From positions 1 through 64,000 of the forward strand of contig NZ_LS422980.1 in NCBI RefSeq assembly GCF_900411375.1: DNA of 64,000 nt, given 5' to 3'. The notes beneath the pieces were generated by a model that was not told the DNA's origin, made no database searches, and saw nothing but the letters and a program-made list of their open reading frames with translations. The position numbers and the translations under genes are program-made. Source of the DNA: Lentilactobacillus raoultii. Lineage in GTDB: Bacteria; Bacillota; Bacilli; Lactobacillales; Lactobacillaceae. Below, piece after piece: positions 8,202 through 17,208 of this stretch (within the stretch, counting starts at the first letter, position 1; each line of letters opens with the position of its first letter).

Positions 8202-8940
8202 CTGTCTGCTTGCCCTCCTTTCGAACATAGTGAATGATTAACGTAATAATCACAGCCCCCAACACGATTAAGCCAAACAGTGGTGCTGGAACTTCAATAT
8301 CAATCATCGGAATTGATAAGACTAATTTCAAGGCAATAATGTCAATTAAAATGTACGCCATCGGTTGTAGTTCGGGAATCTTTCCCATCAACTTCATAAT
8401 CACTTCAGCGACACCCCGCATTGCCAAGATTCCAATCATCCCACCAATTAAAACAATCACCGGATTCGGTGAAATCGCCAGTGATGCCAGTACCGAGTCA
8501 ATTGAGAAAACCACGTCCATGAATTCGATTTGCATGACCACCGACCAAAATAATGATAGTCGGTGCTTTTTTTGATTGGCTAATTTTTTAGTTCGAACTA
8601 CTCGGGTTTTCCGGAAGAAGGAATAAACCAGATAGAACAGATAACCTGCTCCCAATACTTTAATTTCCCAAAAATGAATCAGGTAAGTACCCAACCCAAT
8701 GATCAGAAATCTGAACAGGTAGGCACCCCACAAGCCATAAAATAGTGATTTCTCACGCTGGATCTTCGTTGGCAACGCCTGAGTCTGCGCGGCTAAAACC
8801 ACCGCGTTATCTACTGAGAGCAAGCACTCAATGGTAACCAGGGATAAAATAATCAACCAGTCGCTGCCACTGGTAATAACCGTACTCCAATTATGTGCAT
8901 CAAAAAACGGGCCGTATAAATTCGAAACCCAATTCAACAA
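8176..8940 (-). CDS. TerC family integral membrane protein
   Basis: The 254-residue protein has about seven membrane helices with the two conserved acidic motifs of the TerC family, SVDNAVVLA near residue 40 and EFMDVVFSIDSV near residue 140. These aspartates line the predicted metal path. Relatives in Bacillus (MeeF, MeeY/YkoY) export manganese to metallate secreted enzymes; a similar metal-efflux role is inferred here. TTG at 8940 lies eight bases behind GAGGAGAGG. It overlaps the downstream thioredoxin gene. The GH73 glucosaminidase and the choloylglycine-hydrolase-like amidase lie upstream on the same strand. Confidence 0.88.
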   Translation of the reverse strand: MLNWVSNLYGPFFDAHNWSTVITSGSDWLIILSLVTIECLLSVDNAVVLAAQTQALPTKIQREKSLFYGLWGAYLFRFLIIGLGTYLIHFWEIKVLGAGYLFYLVYSFFRKTRVVRTKKLANQKKHRLSLFWSVVMQIEFMDVVFSIDSVLASLAISPNPVIVLIGGMIGILAMRGVAEVIMKLMGKIPELQPMAYILIDIIALKLVLSIPMIDIEVPAPLFGLIVLGAVIITLIIHYVRKEGKQTDERHDNEG

Positions 8941-9025
8941 TTTGGCAACCTCTCCTCATCTTAAACTTCCGTTTCATTTGATAGATTATAATATTCTACC
9001 ACAGACGGCAATAGGCAAATCGGAA

Positions 9026-9643
9026 TTAATTTTCGTTGAGCGCTTCCAAATCGTACCGGCTCAATCGATACTTCACAATTAGGTGATTCAGCTTATGCGC
9101 ATAATGCGGGTCGGTTGCATAGCCATTTTCCTGAAGTAACCGGGTCGTGGTTCGATAGCTTAAGAGATTTGACCGCCTGACGAATTTGTCGTGCAACAAG
9201 CGATTGTGGTCCATGATTGCCGATTGATAATTAGGATATTTTCGAAAGGCAGCCATAACTTTCACTGAATGACCGTTCTCAACTTCCCGGGTCTCAAACG
9301 ACATTGATTGTCCGTGATAGCGCCCCTTAACGCCAAAGGGATTTTTAGCTAGTCGATACAGCGCTGATGAGCCAAATTGTGATTCCAAAATTGCCTGGGC
9401 AATGACCACACTGGGAAGTACCCGGCGATTCTGACGAAAATTTTTGACAGCCGGGCCGGAAATTTTCCGGATGAAGGCATCTTTCTGTTTAATGGTCATC
9501 TTTTGCCGATTGGACTTGTCAGCAACCGAAATACGAGGCTGTTGAGTAACGACCTGTCGATGAGTTCGAATCACGACAGCTGCCAAAACAACTCCCGCCA
9601 CTGCAATTAAAAGTGCTAAAATCCACCAAATTCTTTTATGCAA
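9026..9643 (-). CDS. GH73 family glucosaminidase (peptidoglycan hydrolase), membrane anchored
   Basis: The 205-residue protein has one N-terminal membrane helix or uncleaved signal (about residues 5-26), a short linker and a compact GH73 domain (about 50-200). The likely catalytic glutamate lies in AQAILESQFG, followed by NPFGVKGRYHG and the YATDPHYAHKL motif near the end, both typical of the family. It should cleave N-acetylglucosaminyl bonds in the wall. There are no LysM or SH3 repeats, so it is a minimal form. The start is TTG (9643) behind GGGG. It lies 33 bases downstream of the amidase gene, consistent with co-transcription. Confidence 0.88.
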   Translation of the reverse strand: MHKRIWWILALLIAVAGVVLAAVVIRTHRQVVTQQPRISVADKSNRQKMTIKQKDAFIRKISGPAVKNFRQNRRVLPSVVIAQAILESQFGSSALYRLAKNPFGVKGRYHGQSMSFETREVENGHSVKVMAAFRKYPNYQSAIMDHNRLLHDKFVRRSNLLSYRTTTRLLQENGYATDPHYAHKLNHLIVKYRLSRYDLEALNEN

Positions 9644-9676
9644 CTGTGTAACCCCACTTTAATTCAAATTAGCCAA

Positions 9677-10657
9677 CTAATTGATTTCTCTGAAGTCAAC
9701 CCGGTCATTTATCTGAAAAAAGATCGGTTCCGCTTGGCGAATCAACTCATCGGTTAACTGGATTTTAACCACCGACTTGGCATGGTATGGCTGATAATAA
9801 TAATTTCGGCTTTCGCAGCATACCGCTGCCCGGTAAACCGAGTAAGTCGGTTGATGAGCGGCGCTCTTTGGCACGTTGACCGAGTCCAATAAATGCCAGC
9901 AATTGTCAAACGCCTCAATTTCATTTTCAGGTAAATCAATTCGTTCCTTTAGATAAGCCGCCCGAATAAATCGTGAACCGGGTGAATAGGATCCTGGTGG
10001 AATAGCCTTACCGGACACGTTACCGGTTGTTACCCGGGGTGTATTAAGCGGGACCGTTCGATGTTTGAATGCTTCGGTAAAGTTAACGTACTTTTCTAAT
10101 TGGCGAAGTTGGCGCTCGAAATGATTACTGTTTGTCAAAACGCCCAACGGATTTTCAATCACTTCAATTGGATGCGTCACTGGTTCAATCGCTACGATTC
10201 GACCAGTTGGGTCACAGGCCGCAAAATGCAGTTCACTGTGACCGTACTTCAATAGACTATGCTTATCAGCCATCAATTCAATTTCATCAATGTGATCAAT
10301 GATGTCTTGAACCGAACGGTAGTTAGACAACAAATAAAATGACAATTCAAAAGGAGCCAAATGAATCCACCCCGCGGTCGGTTCTTCAACCAGCTGGCTG
10401 CCATTGGTAAAGGTTAACTTTTGAACGGCTAAGCCAAACTCATTGACCCCATCGGAGGTATCGATTCGTCGGCCATGCTGACCACCTGAGCCTACCAGCG
10501 CGTATTTAGTGATGTATTCCCGATCATCAAATACTGAATGCCAGTGGTAGTGTCGTGGACAAAATAGTGGCCGGGCACCTAACTGCGGCCAGTCCATTGT
10601 TCTGGCCAAAACATGGGCATGATCGATCTGGCCAATTTGAAGGATGCTGGTACACAT
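9677..10657 (-). CDS. Choloylglycine hydrolase / penicillin acylase family amidase
   Basis: This 326-residue Ntn hydrolase begins MCTSILQ, giving the catalytic Cys2 after methionine removal. Conserved positions of the family are visible: Arg19 and Asp22 in RTMDW, Asn in VLTNSNHF, and Arg in SPGSRFIRAA. The oxyanion residue that is Asn82 in bile salt hydrolases and Tyr82 in penicillin V acylases appears to be Thr here (KLTF in place of GLNF), so substrate is uncertain: conjugated bile salt, penicillin V or an N-acyl signal are all possible. There is no signal peptide, so it is cytoplasmic as usual. GGAAAGGAGTCG precedes the ATG. Confidence 0.85.
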   Translation of the reverse strand: MCTSILQIGQIDHAHVLARTMDWPQLGARPLFCPRHYHWHSVFDDREYITKYALVGSGGQHGRRIDTSDGVNEFGLAVQKLTFTNGSQLVEEPTAGWIHLAPFELSFYLLSNYRSVQDIIDHIDEIELMADKHSLLKYGHSELHFAACDPTGRIVAIEPVTHPIEVIENPLGVLTNSNHFERQLRQLEKYVNFTEAFKHRTVPLNTPRVTTGNVSGKAIPPGSYSPGSRFIRAAYLKERIDLPENEIEAFDNCWHLLDSVNVPKSAAHQPTYSVYRAAVCCESRNYYYQPYHAKSVVKIQLTDELIRQAEPIFFQINDRVDFREIN

Positions 10658-10813
10658 AAAATCGACTCCTTTCCTTACATTAAACTAAGATTTAATTTAA
10701 ATTGTGCCGGGACAGCGATTTGCTATCGCAACGCGTGTCATAAAATGGTAAAATTTTCTTAACTGGGAAATTTATCTCAGTCACTTTTAGATACATACAG
10801 GGGACAGTTTATC

Positions 10814-13522
10814 ATGCACGCAACAATTTTAAAATTACACAAGAATCGGGTATTCACGCTGTTAGTATGGCTGATAATGATCTTTATTGCAATTATTTCT
10901 GCTCCAAGCGTTACTAATACGCTCCAATCCCATAGTCAACCAACTTTCAGTGCTAAATCACAACCTACTCAAGCCGCCAAGCTTCGCAACCAATGGGGCT
11001 ATCACTTGGCCAACACAACGTCAGTCAACGTCGTCTACGAGAATCCCACCGGCAAGTTGACAACCAACCAACAGAAAAAAATTCAATCCGTCATTAATCG
11101 ATTAAAAAAGCACCGTTCATTTTACAGTATTAGTCGGGTTGTGTCACCTGATACCAACGTTTCCGGTCAGGCACAATTACTTTCAAGGGACGGATCGACT
11201 CAACTGGTTTCACTGGACATTAATGCCAAAAATAATCTGCGAATTTTAACCAATGAATTAAGTGGTCAAGTTAAAGTGCCCGGCTTACGTTCCTACGTTA
11301 CCAGCCCCGAAATTATTCGTGACGTCTCAAATCAAAAAAATGCCCAGATCACTAAAATTATCCTGGTGGCGCTATTTGTTGCTTCGACGTTGATTGTCGG
11401 TCTTTATTTCAGAGCTCCTCTGGCAGCAGCCGTTTCATTTATGAGCCTCTTTGCTGCTTTTGTCACCGCCTATAGTCTTTCACTGAATCTGGCCAAACAT
11501 TTTAACTGGGCGTTTTCACAATACGTTCCCCTTGAGATTGGTCTGGCCACTTTGGTATTAGGCACCATTTGGAATATTTATCTCTACCGTAAATTTAGAA
11601 GTGTCTTGACCGTTCAACAGGAGGCCAGAGCAGCCACTAAACAAACAATTCAAAGTTTACGATTTCCGATTGTGACGGTGGGCGGTTGTTTAACTATCTT
11701 ATTTGCCCTTTGTGGCTTCATTAATTTTAATGAGATCCGTGCACTTTGGACATTGGCGATGACCTACCCGATTCTGATTCTGGCTGTTTTGACCCTCAAT
11801 GCCGTCTTTATGGCTGCATTGGGAGAGAGCCTCTTTTGGCCATCCGGAACCCCACAGGCGACGATGAAGTCCCACTATTGGCGAACAGCTACTGAATTCT
11901 CACTTTGGCAACCAATTGCCGGTTTTTTAGTTGCCCTATACATCACACTGCCCTTTATCTATTTTTATCATAATAGTTTGAGCTTTTCTGCAATGACTAA
12001 CTTAACTGAAACCAGCCAGGCTGTTAAGGGCGCCCGGGTATTGCAAGCTCATTTTGGCGAAGGAAAAGCCACCCCTGTCACGATTTACTTGAAAGCCAAC
12101 CAGCCGCTTAATAACGAGAAAGACCTACAAAGTCTTGATCAATTAACCAGTAAGCTTCAACATACCAAGGGTGTCCAAAATGTCTATTCACTCACCCAGC
12201 CTGGCGGTATGCCAATTGATAAATACTACGTTGCTAATCAACTTGATGCCATTGGCTTAAGCTCAAAGGAAGCCACCGGCCGATTGTCTCAAGCATCTAA
12301 CAGCTTACATTCAAATGCAGCTAAGCTTGATTTAAAGGCCTTAAAACGCCAAGTTAACCAATTATCGACAATGGTCACTAAAAGCAATCAGATTGTTCAA
12401 GACAGTAGTCGTCTAGCCGCTCAAGTCAATCGGACTGCTGCCAATTCAAGCGTCACGGTGCAACAAAACGCGTCAAAACGGGTTCGCCGATACCAACAGC
12501 AAATTAATCAGCTGGCACAATCACTTCAAAGCGTTTCTTCAGGAGTTGGTCAATTAGCAACCGAGGGAAAAGTCATCCAAAGCTATGGTCAAAACAGCTA
12601 TAATAATTTGCAATCCTATAGCCGCCAAATCAACCAAGTAAAACAACAACTGAAGCGGGTCAATCAACAGGTGACGGCCTCAACCTCACAGTTAAACGGG
12701 ATTTACGATTACTTAAATGGGTTACAAAAATCTGGTGGCGCAAGTATTTATTACATTACGAAAGCCCAACTTGCTGACACTGACTTTCAGCAAACACTAT
12801 TGAACTATGCCAGTCAGAACAAGCGGTTGACAACGCTTCAAGTCGTTTTCAAAAATGCCCCGTCAAGCCAAACAACGGTGCATCAAATTAAACGATTACA
12901 GCAACAGATTGACCTTCAGTTAAGAGGAACTTCGCTTTCCCAAGCGACTGTTGCCATCACAGGGGAGCCGGTTGCTCAATCAATTATTCAATCAAAGATG
13001 ACCCACCATTTCACTACCTTAATGGCCATCCTGGTCTTTGGCATCTTGCTAGCTGTCTTCATTCTCAGCCGGGCAATTCTTCAGCCGTTTTATTGGACCG
13101 CTGCGTTTGTCATGTCTGCACTAACTGGTTTTCAGCTAACCTACTTAACCATGCACTTTGTTGCAAGTGTTAAACAATTTGACTGGCAGGTTCCCTTACT
13201 TGCAGCTGTAATCCTGGCCGCATTTGGCGCCTGGCAAATCATCGCACTCGGGCTATCTTACCGATACACGGAATTATCTCTTCTTGATTGGATTTTACCG
13301 ACGATGACCAGTTATGGCCAAATCGTCCGCTATATTTTATTGGTGGTTGTCATTCTGTCCATTGCGTTGACCTTTGGCGCATCCTTAGCCATGATTGAGA
13401 CTGCTTTGATCGTTATTTATACAGCGTTTATTTTCTACTTGGTTCTCCCAATGATCGTTTCATCGTTAGGAAAACTGGCAGTCACATTGCCGGATAAGAA
13501 AAATATTCTCAAAAATAAGTAG
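10814..13522 (+). CDS. MMPL/RND family transporter
   Basis: The 902-residue protein has the RND layout: an N-terminal helix (about 12-33), an extracellular domain, five to six helices (about 180-390), a second large extracellular domain (about 400-735), and a final cluster of helices (about 740-890). The second loop contains a long Gln/Asn/Ser-rich coiled-coil-like stretch (about 490-640). Family members move lipids, siderophores or peptides using the proton gradient; the substrate here is unknown. AGGGGA lies before the ATG. It is monocistronic, divergent from the amidase gene, with a terminator at 13640-13666. Confidence 0.85.
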   Translation: MHATILKLHKNRVFTLLVWLIMIFIAIISAPSVTNTLQSHSQPTFSAKSQPTQAAKLRNQWGYHLANTTSVNVVYENPTGKLTTNQQKKIQSVINRLKKHRSFYSISRVVSPDTNVSGQAQLLSRDGSTQLVSLDINAKNNLRILTNELSGQVKVPGLRSYVTSPEIIRDVSNQKNAQITKIILVALFVASTLIVGLYFRAPLAAAVSFMSLFAAFVTAYSLSLNLAKHFNWAFSQYVPLEIGLATLVLGTIWNIYLYRKFRSVLTVQQEARAATKQTIQSLRFPIVTVGGCLTILFALCGFINFNEIRALWTLAMTYPILILAVLTLNAVFMAALGESLFWPSGTPQATMKSHYWRTATEFSLWQPIAGFLVALYITLPFIYFYHNSLSFSAMTNLTETSQAVKGARVLQAHFGEGKATPVTIYLKANQPLNNEKDLQSLDQLTSKLQHTKGVQNVYSLTQPGGMPIDKYYVANQLDAIGLSSKEATGRLSQASNSLHSNAAKLDLKALKRQVNQLSTMVTKSNQIVQDSSRLAAQVNRTAANSSVTVQQNASKRVRRYQQQINQLAQSLQSVSSGVGQLATEGKVIQSYGQNSYNNLQSYSRQINQVKQQLKRVNQQVTASTSQLNGIYDYLNGLQKSGGASIYYITKAQLADTDFQQTLLNYASQNKRLTTLQVVFKNAPSSQTTVHQIKRLQQQIDLQLRGTSLSQATVAITGEPVAQSIIQSKMTHHFTTLMAILVFGILLAVFILSRAILQPFYWTAAFVMSALTGFQLTYLTMHFVASVKQFDWQVPLLAAVILAAFGAWQIIALGLSYRYTELSLLDWILPTMTSYGQIVRYILLVVVILSIALTFGASLAMIETALIVIYTAFIFYLVLPMIVSSLGKLAVTLPDKKNILKNK

Positions 13523-13843
13523 CCGATCACGGCAATCATCATGAATTTGTTCACAAATTGTAACATTTCTCGTTATTTTAGACTCAAGAACCTGAATTTT
13601 GCTTTAAAATGCTTTATTATTTCACCAATTTAAGCAATCCGTCCGAAATCTTTCGGGCGTTTTTTATTTATCCGGACAATTCATTTCCCGTCATAACAAC
13701 GTTTATCCACCAATAAAACAACCGGTTGCTCAAAATATTTCGTGACGAAATCTTCCTTAACTGCATTGAAAATTGTTTGTCACAGTCCTGCAACAAAGGA
13801 CTGGTAGGATTGTACTTGTAAATTGATAGGGAGTTGTTAAATT
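13523..13843 (+). other. Intergenic region between MMPL and NlpC/P60 genes
   Basis: About 320 bases with no supported gene. It contains the MMPL terminator (13640-13666) and then about 175 A/T-rich bases that must hold the promoter and leader of the NlpC/P60 gene. No clear operator is visible. Confidence 0.5.
13640..13666 (+). terminator. Terminator after the MMPL gene
   Basis: GTCCGAAA pairs with TTTCGGGC (one G-T pair) over a two-base loop, followed by GTTTTTTATTT. Confidence 0.85.
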
Positions 13844-14308
13844 ATGAAAGTACATAGACAAATCGTTTTAGTTCTGGTTGCATTTTTCACATTGTTGACA
13901 GCAGGTTTTACCACTGCACAAGCTGCAAAAACAGATGAACCAACTTATTCATCTATCTACAACGTTGCTAAGCAAAATCTTGGTAAACCATATGTCTGGG
14001 GCGCAACGGGTCCTTCGTCGTTTGATTGTTCCGGCTTTACCAGCTACGTTTACAAAAAGGGTGCTGGTGTCTCACTTCCAAGAACTGCCCAAGCACAATA
14101 CAATGCTGAAAAGAAAGTTTCTTACAGCAATCTCCAAAAAGGCGATTTGGTATTCTTTGGCGGTAGCGCCGTTTCTATTTCACACGTTGGCCTTTATATC
14201 GGTAATGGTAAAATGATTGATGCTCAAAATCGTGGTGTCATTACTGAAAATGTCAAAGCACCTTGGTGGCATTATGTTGGCGGCGTTCACGTCACAGATC
14301 TTGATTAA
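13844..14308 (+). CDS. Secreted NlpC/P60 peptidoglycan endopeptidase
   Basis: The 154-residue precursor has a cleavable signal peptide ending TTAQAA (about residue 28) and a single NlpC/P60 domain. The catalytic Cys lies in FDCSGFTSYVY and the His in SHVGLYIGNG, with the usual YVWGATGPSSFDCSG context. It should hydrolyse gamma-D-Glu-diamino acid or related stem-peptide bonds. It is a minimal form without a wall-binding domain, so either it acts free or other regions of the wall bind it. GGGAG lies ten bases before the ATG. It is monocistronic with its own terminator. Confidence 0.92.
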   Translation: MKVHRQIVLVLVAFFTLLTAGFTTAQAAKTDEPTYSSIYNVAKQNLGKPYVWGATGPSSFDCSGFTSYVYKKGAGVSLPRTAQAQYNAEKKVSYSNLQKGDLVFFGGSAVSISHVGLYIGNGKMIDAQNRGVITENVKAPWWHYVGGVHVTDLD

Positions 14309-14367
14309 TTGATTTAACGAATTTAAGTTTCAACATATTCATGACAACTTAATATCTATTTCAGAAA

Positions 14368-14410
14368 GCGACCGAAGCAAGTAACCTCTTGCCTCGATCG
14401 TTTTTGTTTT
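14368..14410 (+). terminator. Terminator after the NlpC/P60 gene
   Basis: A 13-base stem, CGACCGAAGCAAG with CTTGCCTCGATCG (two mismatches), is followed by TTTTTGTTTTT. Confidence 0.8.
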
Positions 14411-14489
14411 TCCTGGTATCTCAAGATCACCTTGCCACACCTGCCGGCAACGATTAGAATGTAAGTAGTTTTTTGATGGAGATTTTCAA

Positions 14490-15593
14490 ATGGAAAAATT
14501 CAGTCACTCAAGTGATACCGATATTGGCGATTACCTGAAACTCTTTGCCTGCACAGCTGTGATGCTTCAAACAGTTTTAGCCTTTGCATTGAAGCTGACT
14601 GTTTCCGAAACCAGCCAAATCTTTATCGGAATTATTTATAATCTGATCAAATTTACAGCACCGGCGTTTATCTTTGGTATCTTATATACAACCACTCGCA
14701 AAACTATTTTAACCGGTCGCTACCAACCTTATTTAAAACAGCAGTGGCATTCTTTATTTGTTCCAACAATTTGGTGGACCATGATTTACTTACTCATCAC
14801 CCCCGACCTGCAACAGGTTCATCATTATGATGATTTAAAGACTTTTCTGTGGCAGTTTGTTAACGGCAATGCGGCACCCCACCTCTGGTACAATACGATG
14901 ATGCTACAGTTCATTCTTTTAATGCCGTTATTCTGGCTGATTGGCCGTTGGTGTGCCACGAGCACGAAGCGGGGACTTCTGGTTGCTTCGATCACCGCCA
15001 TCGTCTACCTGGCTTGGATTATCTTTTACGATCAAGAAGTATTTCACGGCCCCCAGATGGTCCACTGGTATCTCCTTGATCGCTTCTTTTTGAGCTTTTT
15101 GGCTTATGGAATTTTTGGAACGCTGGCCTGGCAGTATCGCCAAGCCGTCAACCGCTTCTTTCGGACTTGGTGGCCAATCGGTTGTTTGATCTTTCTTGGC
15201 AGTTTCTACTGGATTAACAACGAACTTTTTCAGTTTGGCTTCCCAATTATGCTTACAAACGCGCCCTACTACAAGCCCACCATGGTACTTTATGATCTGA
15301 CTGTTATCAGCCTGATCGCCGCACTGGCAATTACTCAACTCGATCATCGAAGTCCTGTTAATCGAGTAGTCCATCTTTTAGCCGTTTTTGCTTATAAGGC
15401 TTTTCTATCAAACGCTTTTTGGACAGAGCTGCTTTGGCTGGCGGGTGGCAAACAACTGGTATTGCATCATCTCTGGCTTGGAATTGCCACTCTCTACCTG
15501 GGAACGTGGCTATTGTCATTTGCCTCAGCTTTTGCAATTCACTTTGTATGGCAGAAATTATCGGTTACCATCCCCAATTTCGCTGGAAATTAA
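14490..15593 (+). CDS. Membrane acyltransferase (acyltransferase 3 family)
   Basis: The 367-residue protein has about ten membrane helices in the acyltransferase-3 arrangement and no extracellular SGNH domain. It begins with a short polar segment followed by DYLKLFACTAVMLQ, the usual first helix. A conserved His lies in APHLWYNTMMLQF, typical of the family. Members O-acylate peptidoglycan, teichoic acids or exopolysaccharide from the cytoplasmic side; no neighbour reveals the acceptor. GGAGA lies seven bases before the ATG. The gene ends within a perfect 12-base inverted repeat that also serves the convergent GNAT gene. Confidence 0.8.
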   Translation: MEKFSHSSDTDIGDYLKLFACTAVMLQTVLAFALKLTVSETSQIFIGIIYNLIKFTAPAFIFGILYTTTRKTILTGRYQPYLKQQWHSLFVPTIWWTMIYLLITPDLQQVHHYDDLKTFLWQFVNGNAAPHLWYNTMMLQFILLMPLFWLIGRWCATSTKRGLLVASITAIVYLAWIIFYDQEVFHGPQMVHWYLLDRFFLSFLAYGIFGTLAWQYRQAVNRFFRTWWPIGCLIFLGSFYWINNELFQFGFPIMLTNAPYYKPTMVLYDLTVISLIAALAITQLDHRSPVNRVVHLLAVFAYKAFLSNAFWTELLWLAGGKQLVLHHLWLGIATLYLGTWLLSFASAFAIHFVWQKLSVTIPNFAGN

Positions 15594-15634
15594 AAACTGT
15601 GACTCACGAGGTTATCTCGAGCCACAGTTTTTAA
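15590..15634. terminator. Bidirectional terminator
   Basis: TTAAAAACTGTG and CACAGTTTTTAA form a perfect 12-base stem. A and T runs on either side allow termination of both the acyltransferase gene and the minus-strand GNAT gene. It overlaps the acyltransferase stop codon. Confidence 0.85.
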
Positions 15635-15645
15635 TTTTATTTTTA

Positions 15646-16071
15646 TTATCGAGGACGAGCCATGTTAATATGTTGGATGCCAACTTCTTGAAACGGTTGG
15701 CCAAATTGTTTAAATCCAAGTGTCTCATAAAATCCTTTGGCACTTTCCTGAGCACCAAGGTAAAATCGTGAAAATGCGGCGTACTGGGGTGCTGCTAAAA
15801 TTGTTTCCAACAAACACTTAGCGTAGCCACGATGCCGAAAGTTTTTTAGCGTCGCAACCCGTTGAATGTGAACGCCCGCTTCTGTTAAAGTGACCCTGGC
15901 TGTTGCGACAGGCCGGTGATTCCCGTAGGCTACATAGTGAGTTGCCTGGGCATCCGTTCCGTCAAATTCAAGTGCTTCGTCAATTCCCTGTTCATTGACA
16001 AAAACGGCCTTCCGAATCGAACGGGCATCCTGATAAATTTGGTCCAGTTTTGAAGTTTGTTTAATTTCCAC
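15646..16071 (-). CDS. GNAT family N-acetyltransferase, ElaA/YjcF-like
   Basis: The protein has about 141 residues. IRKAVFVNEQGIDEALEFDG at the N-terminus and a GFYETLGFKQFGQPFQEVGI-type end are typical of the ElaA/YjcF branch. The acetyl-CoA loop is RVATLKNFRHRGYAKCLLE. The substrate is unknown. I chose GTG at 16071 (V-E-I-K-Q), eight bases behind AAGGTGG; an in-frame GTG at 16083 almost touches the stop of the upstream phosphatase gene and has no separate site. The spacing of about 13 bases from the phosphatase gene implies co-transcription. Confidence 0.85.
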   Translation of the reverse strand: MEIKQTSKLDQIYQDARSIRKAVFVNEQGIDEALEFDGTDAQATHYVAYGNHRPVATARVTLTEAGVHIQRVATLKNFRHRGYAKCLLETILAAPQYAAFSRFYLGAQESAKGFYETLGFKQFGQPFQEVGIQHINMARPR

Positions 16072-16084
16072 TAACCCAGCCACC

Positions 16085-16747
16085 TTATGATTGGACGTTA
16101 TAGGCGGTGACGGTCACCTCATCACCATCAAATTGTAACTTGGTTAAGCTGCCATTGGCCGGGCGCGTTGTGACATCAAATTGACCATTACCAAAGCGTT
16201 CAACCAAACTCAGTAGTGTGTTACCGTGACTAATTAGTAACACGTTGTCGCCATCCTTAATCTGAGGATTATTTTTAATTAGTGCCAAACCCTGATCCAA
16301 GCGTTTCCAATACTCTTCGTTGTTTTCAGCTTGATGAAACGGATCAGCTTCTTTTAAATAGTCCTTAGCCTTGCCAATTGAATACTTTTCAACAATCGAC
16401 TTAAATGTCGGCAATCCGTGCGGAGCTCCCGCCAAATACCAAGCCTGATCCATATCGTTACCCTCAAAATAGCCATAGAACTCTTCCCGGAAAAATGGTG
16501 ATGTAATTGGCGCTTTAACGTCGGAAGCAACGTTATGTTTTAACACTTCCTTGGCAGTTTCTTCAGCTCGAGTGGTGTCACTGCAATAAGCTGCAACAAA
16601 CTTAACATTTTTTAATTTTTCCCCAGTATCCACCGCGTTCTGACGTCCTTTTTCAGTCAGAGGTGAATTACTCCATCCCTGAAGCTTGTTATAGATGTTA
16701 AAATACGTTTGACCGTGACGAACCATATACAAAGTAAATTTAGTCAT
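16085..16747 (-). CDS. Histidine phosphatase family protein (phosphoglycerate mutase-like)
   Basis: The 220-residue protein has the phosphoacceptor motif MVRHGQTYFN at residues 8-17, the paired arginine in SDTTRAEETA, and the second catalytic His in LLISHGNTLL. These match the branch-1 histidine phosphatase fold. With no RxxxN/PGM hallmark beyond that, it could be a broad phosphatase (PhoE/GpmB type) rather than a glycolytic mutase. AAAGGATG lies seven bases before the ATG. It is followed by the GNAT gene in the same transcript. Confidence 0.88.
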   Translation of the reverse strand: MTKFTLYMVRHGQTYFNIYNKLQGWSNSPLTEKGRQNAVDTGEKLKNVKFVAAYCSDTTRAEETAKEVLKHNVASDVKAPITSPFFREEFYGYFEGNDMDQAWYLAGAPHGLPTFKSIVEKYSIGKAKDYLKEADPFHQAENNEEYWKRLDQGLALIKNNPQIKDGDNVLLISHGNTLLSLVERFGNGQFDVTTRPANGSLTKLQFDGDEVTVTAYNVQS

Positions 16748-16833
16748 GTCTTCACATCCTTTGCCTTTGATACCTTAAGTATACCAACTTATACCGGGAA
16801 TGCGGACAAAAACTTGTTGGTTAATTGGTGCCA

Positions 16834-17107
16834 AACCGCTTGGATCCGCTCACTTATTTTAGGACAGCTTCTCCAAGCAACATCGCTCCGTATAAGGGAT
16901 TGATTCAAAAAATCCAAGCCCATGATTTTCCGAATCAACGCCTTATCCTCCGGGTGTTAACCGCTTGGATCCACTCACTACTCTTAGGACAGCTTCTCCA
17001 AGCAATTTACTGCGTCTAAGGGATTCATTGGCAAAAAGCCAAGTGCGGGCTTTTCACCAATGAACGCCTTAGTCTCCGTAAATTAACCGCTTGGATTCGC
17101 TCACTTA
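16834..17107 (+). repeat. Intergenic hairpin repeat, locus 1 (two tandem units)
   Basis: Two units are bordered by CCGCTTGGATCCGCTCACT-like boxes and TAGGACAGCTTCTCCAAGCA. Unit a pairs 16891-16906 with 16932-16946 (stem core TGATTC/GAATCA). Unit b pairs 17016-17031 with 17057-17072 (TTCATTGG/CCAATGAA). The stem sequences differ between the units but each pair is complementary. It lies between the phosphatase and LtaS genes, which diverge. Confidence 0.88.
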
Positions 17108-17208
17108 TTTTTTTAACTTTCCCCCAAGTTCTTTGCTTGGCACTTTTTTCTTTTCACTTATCTGCTATCATAAATGAAGTACGTATTTTCATTTAAGGAG
17201 TCGGCATC

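Noticed and set aside
15388-15771. Plus-strand frame across the acyltransferase 3' end and terminator
   Set aside because: It runs through a perfect terminator hairpin and overlaps two well-supported genes in other frames.
16834-17107. CRISPR-like array
   Set aside because: The repeats are about 130-base hairpin units with variable stems, not short direct repeats with unique spacers, and no cas genes are present.
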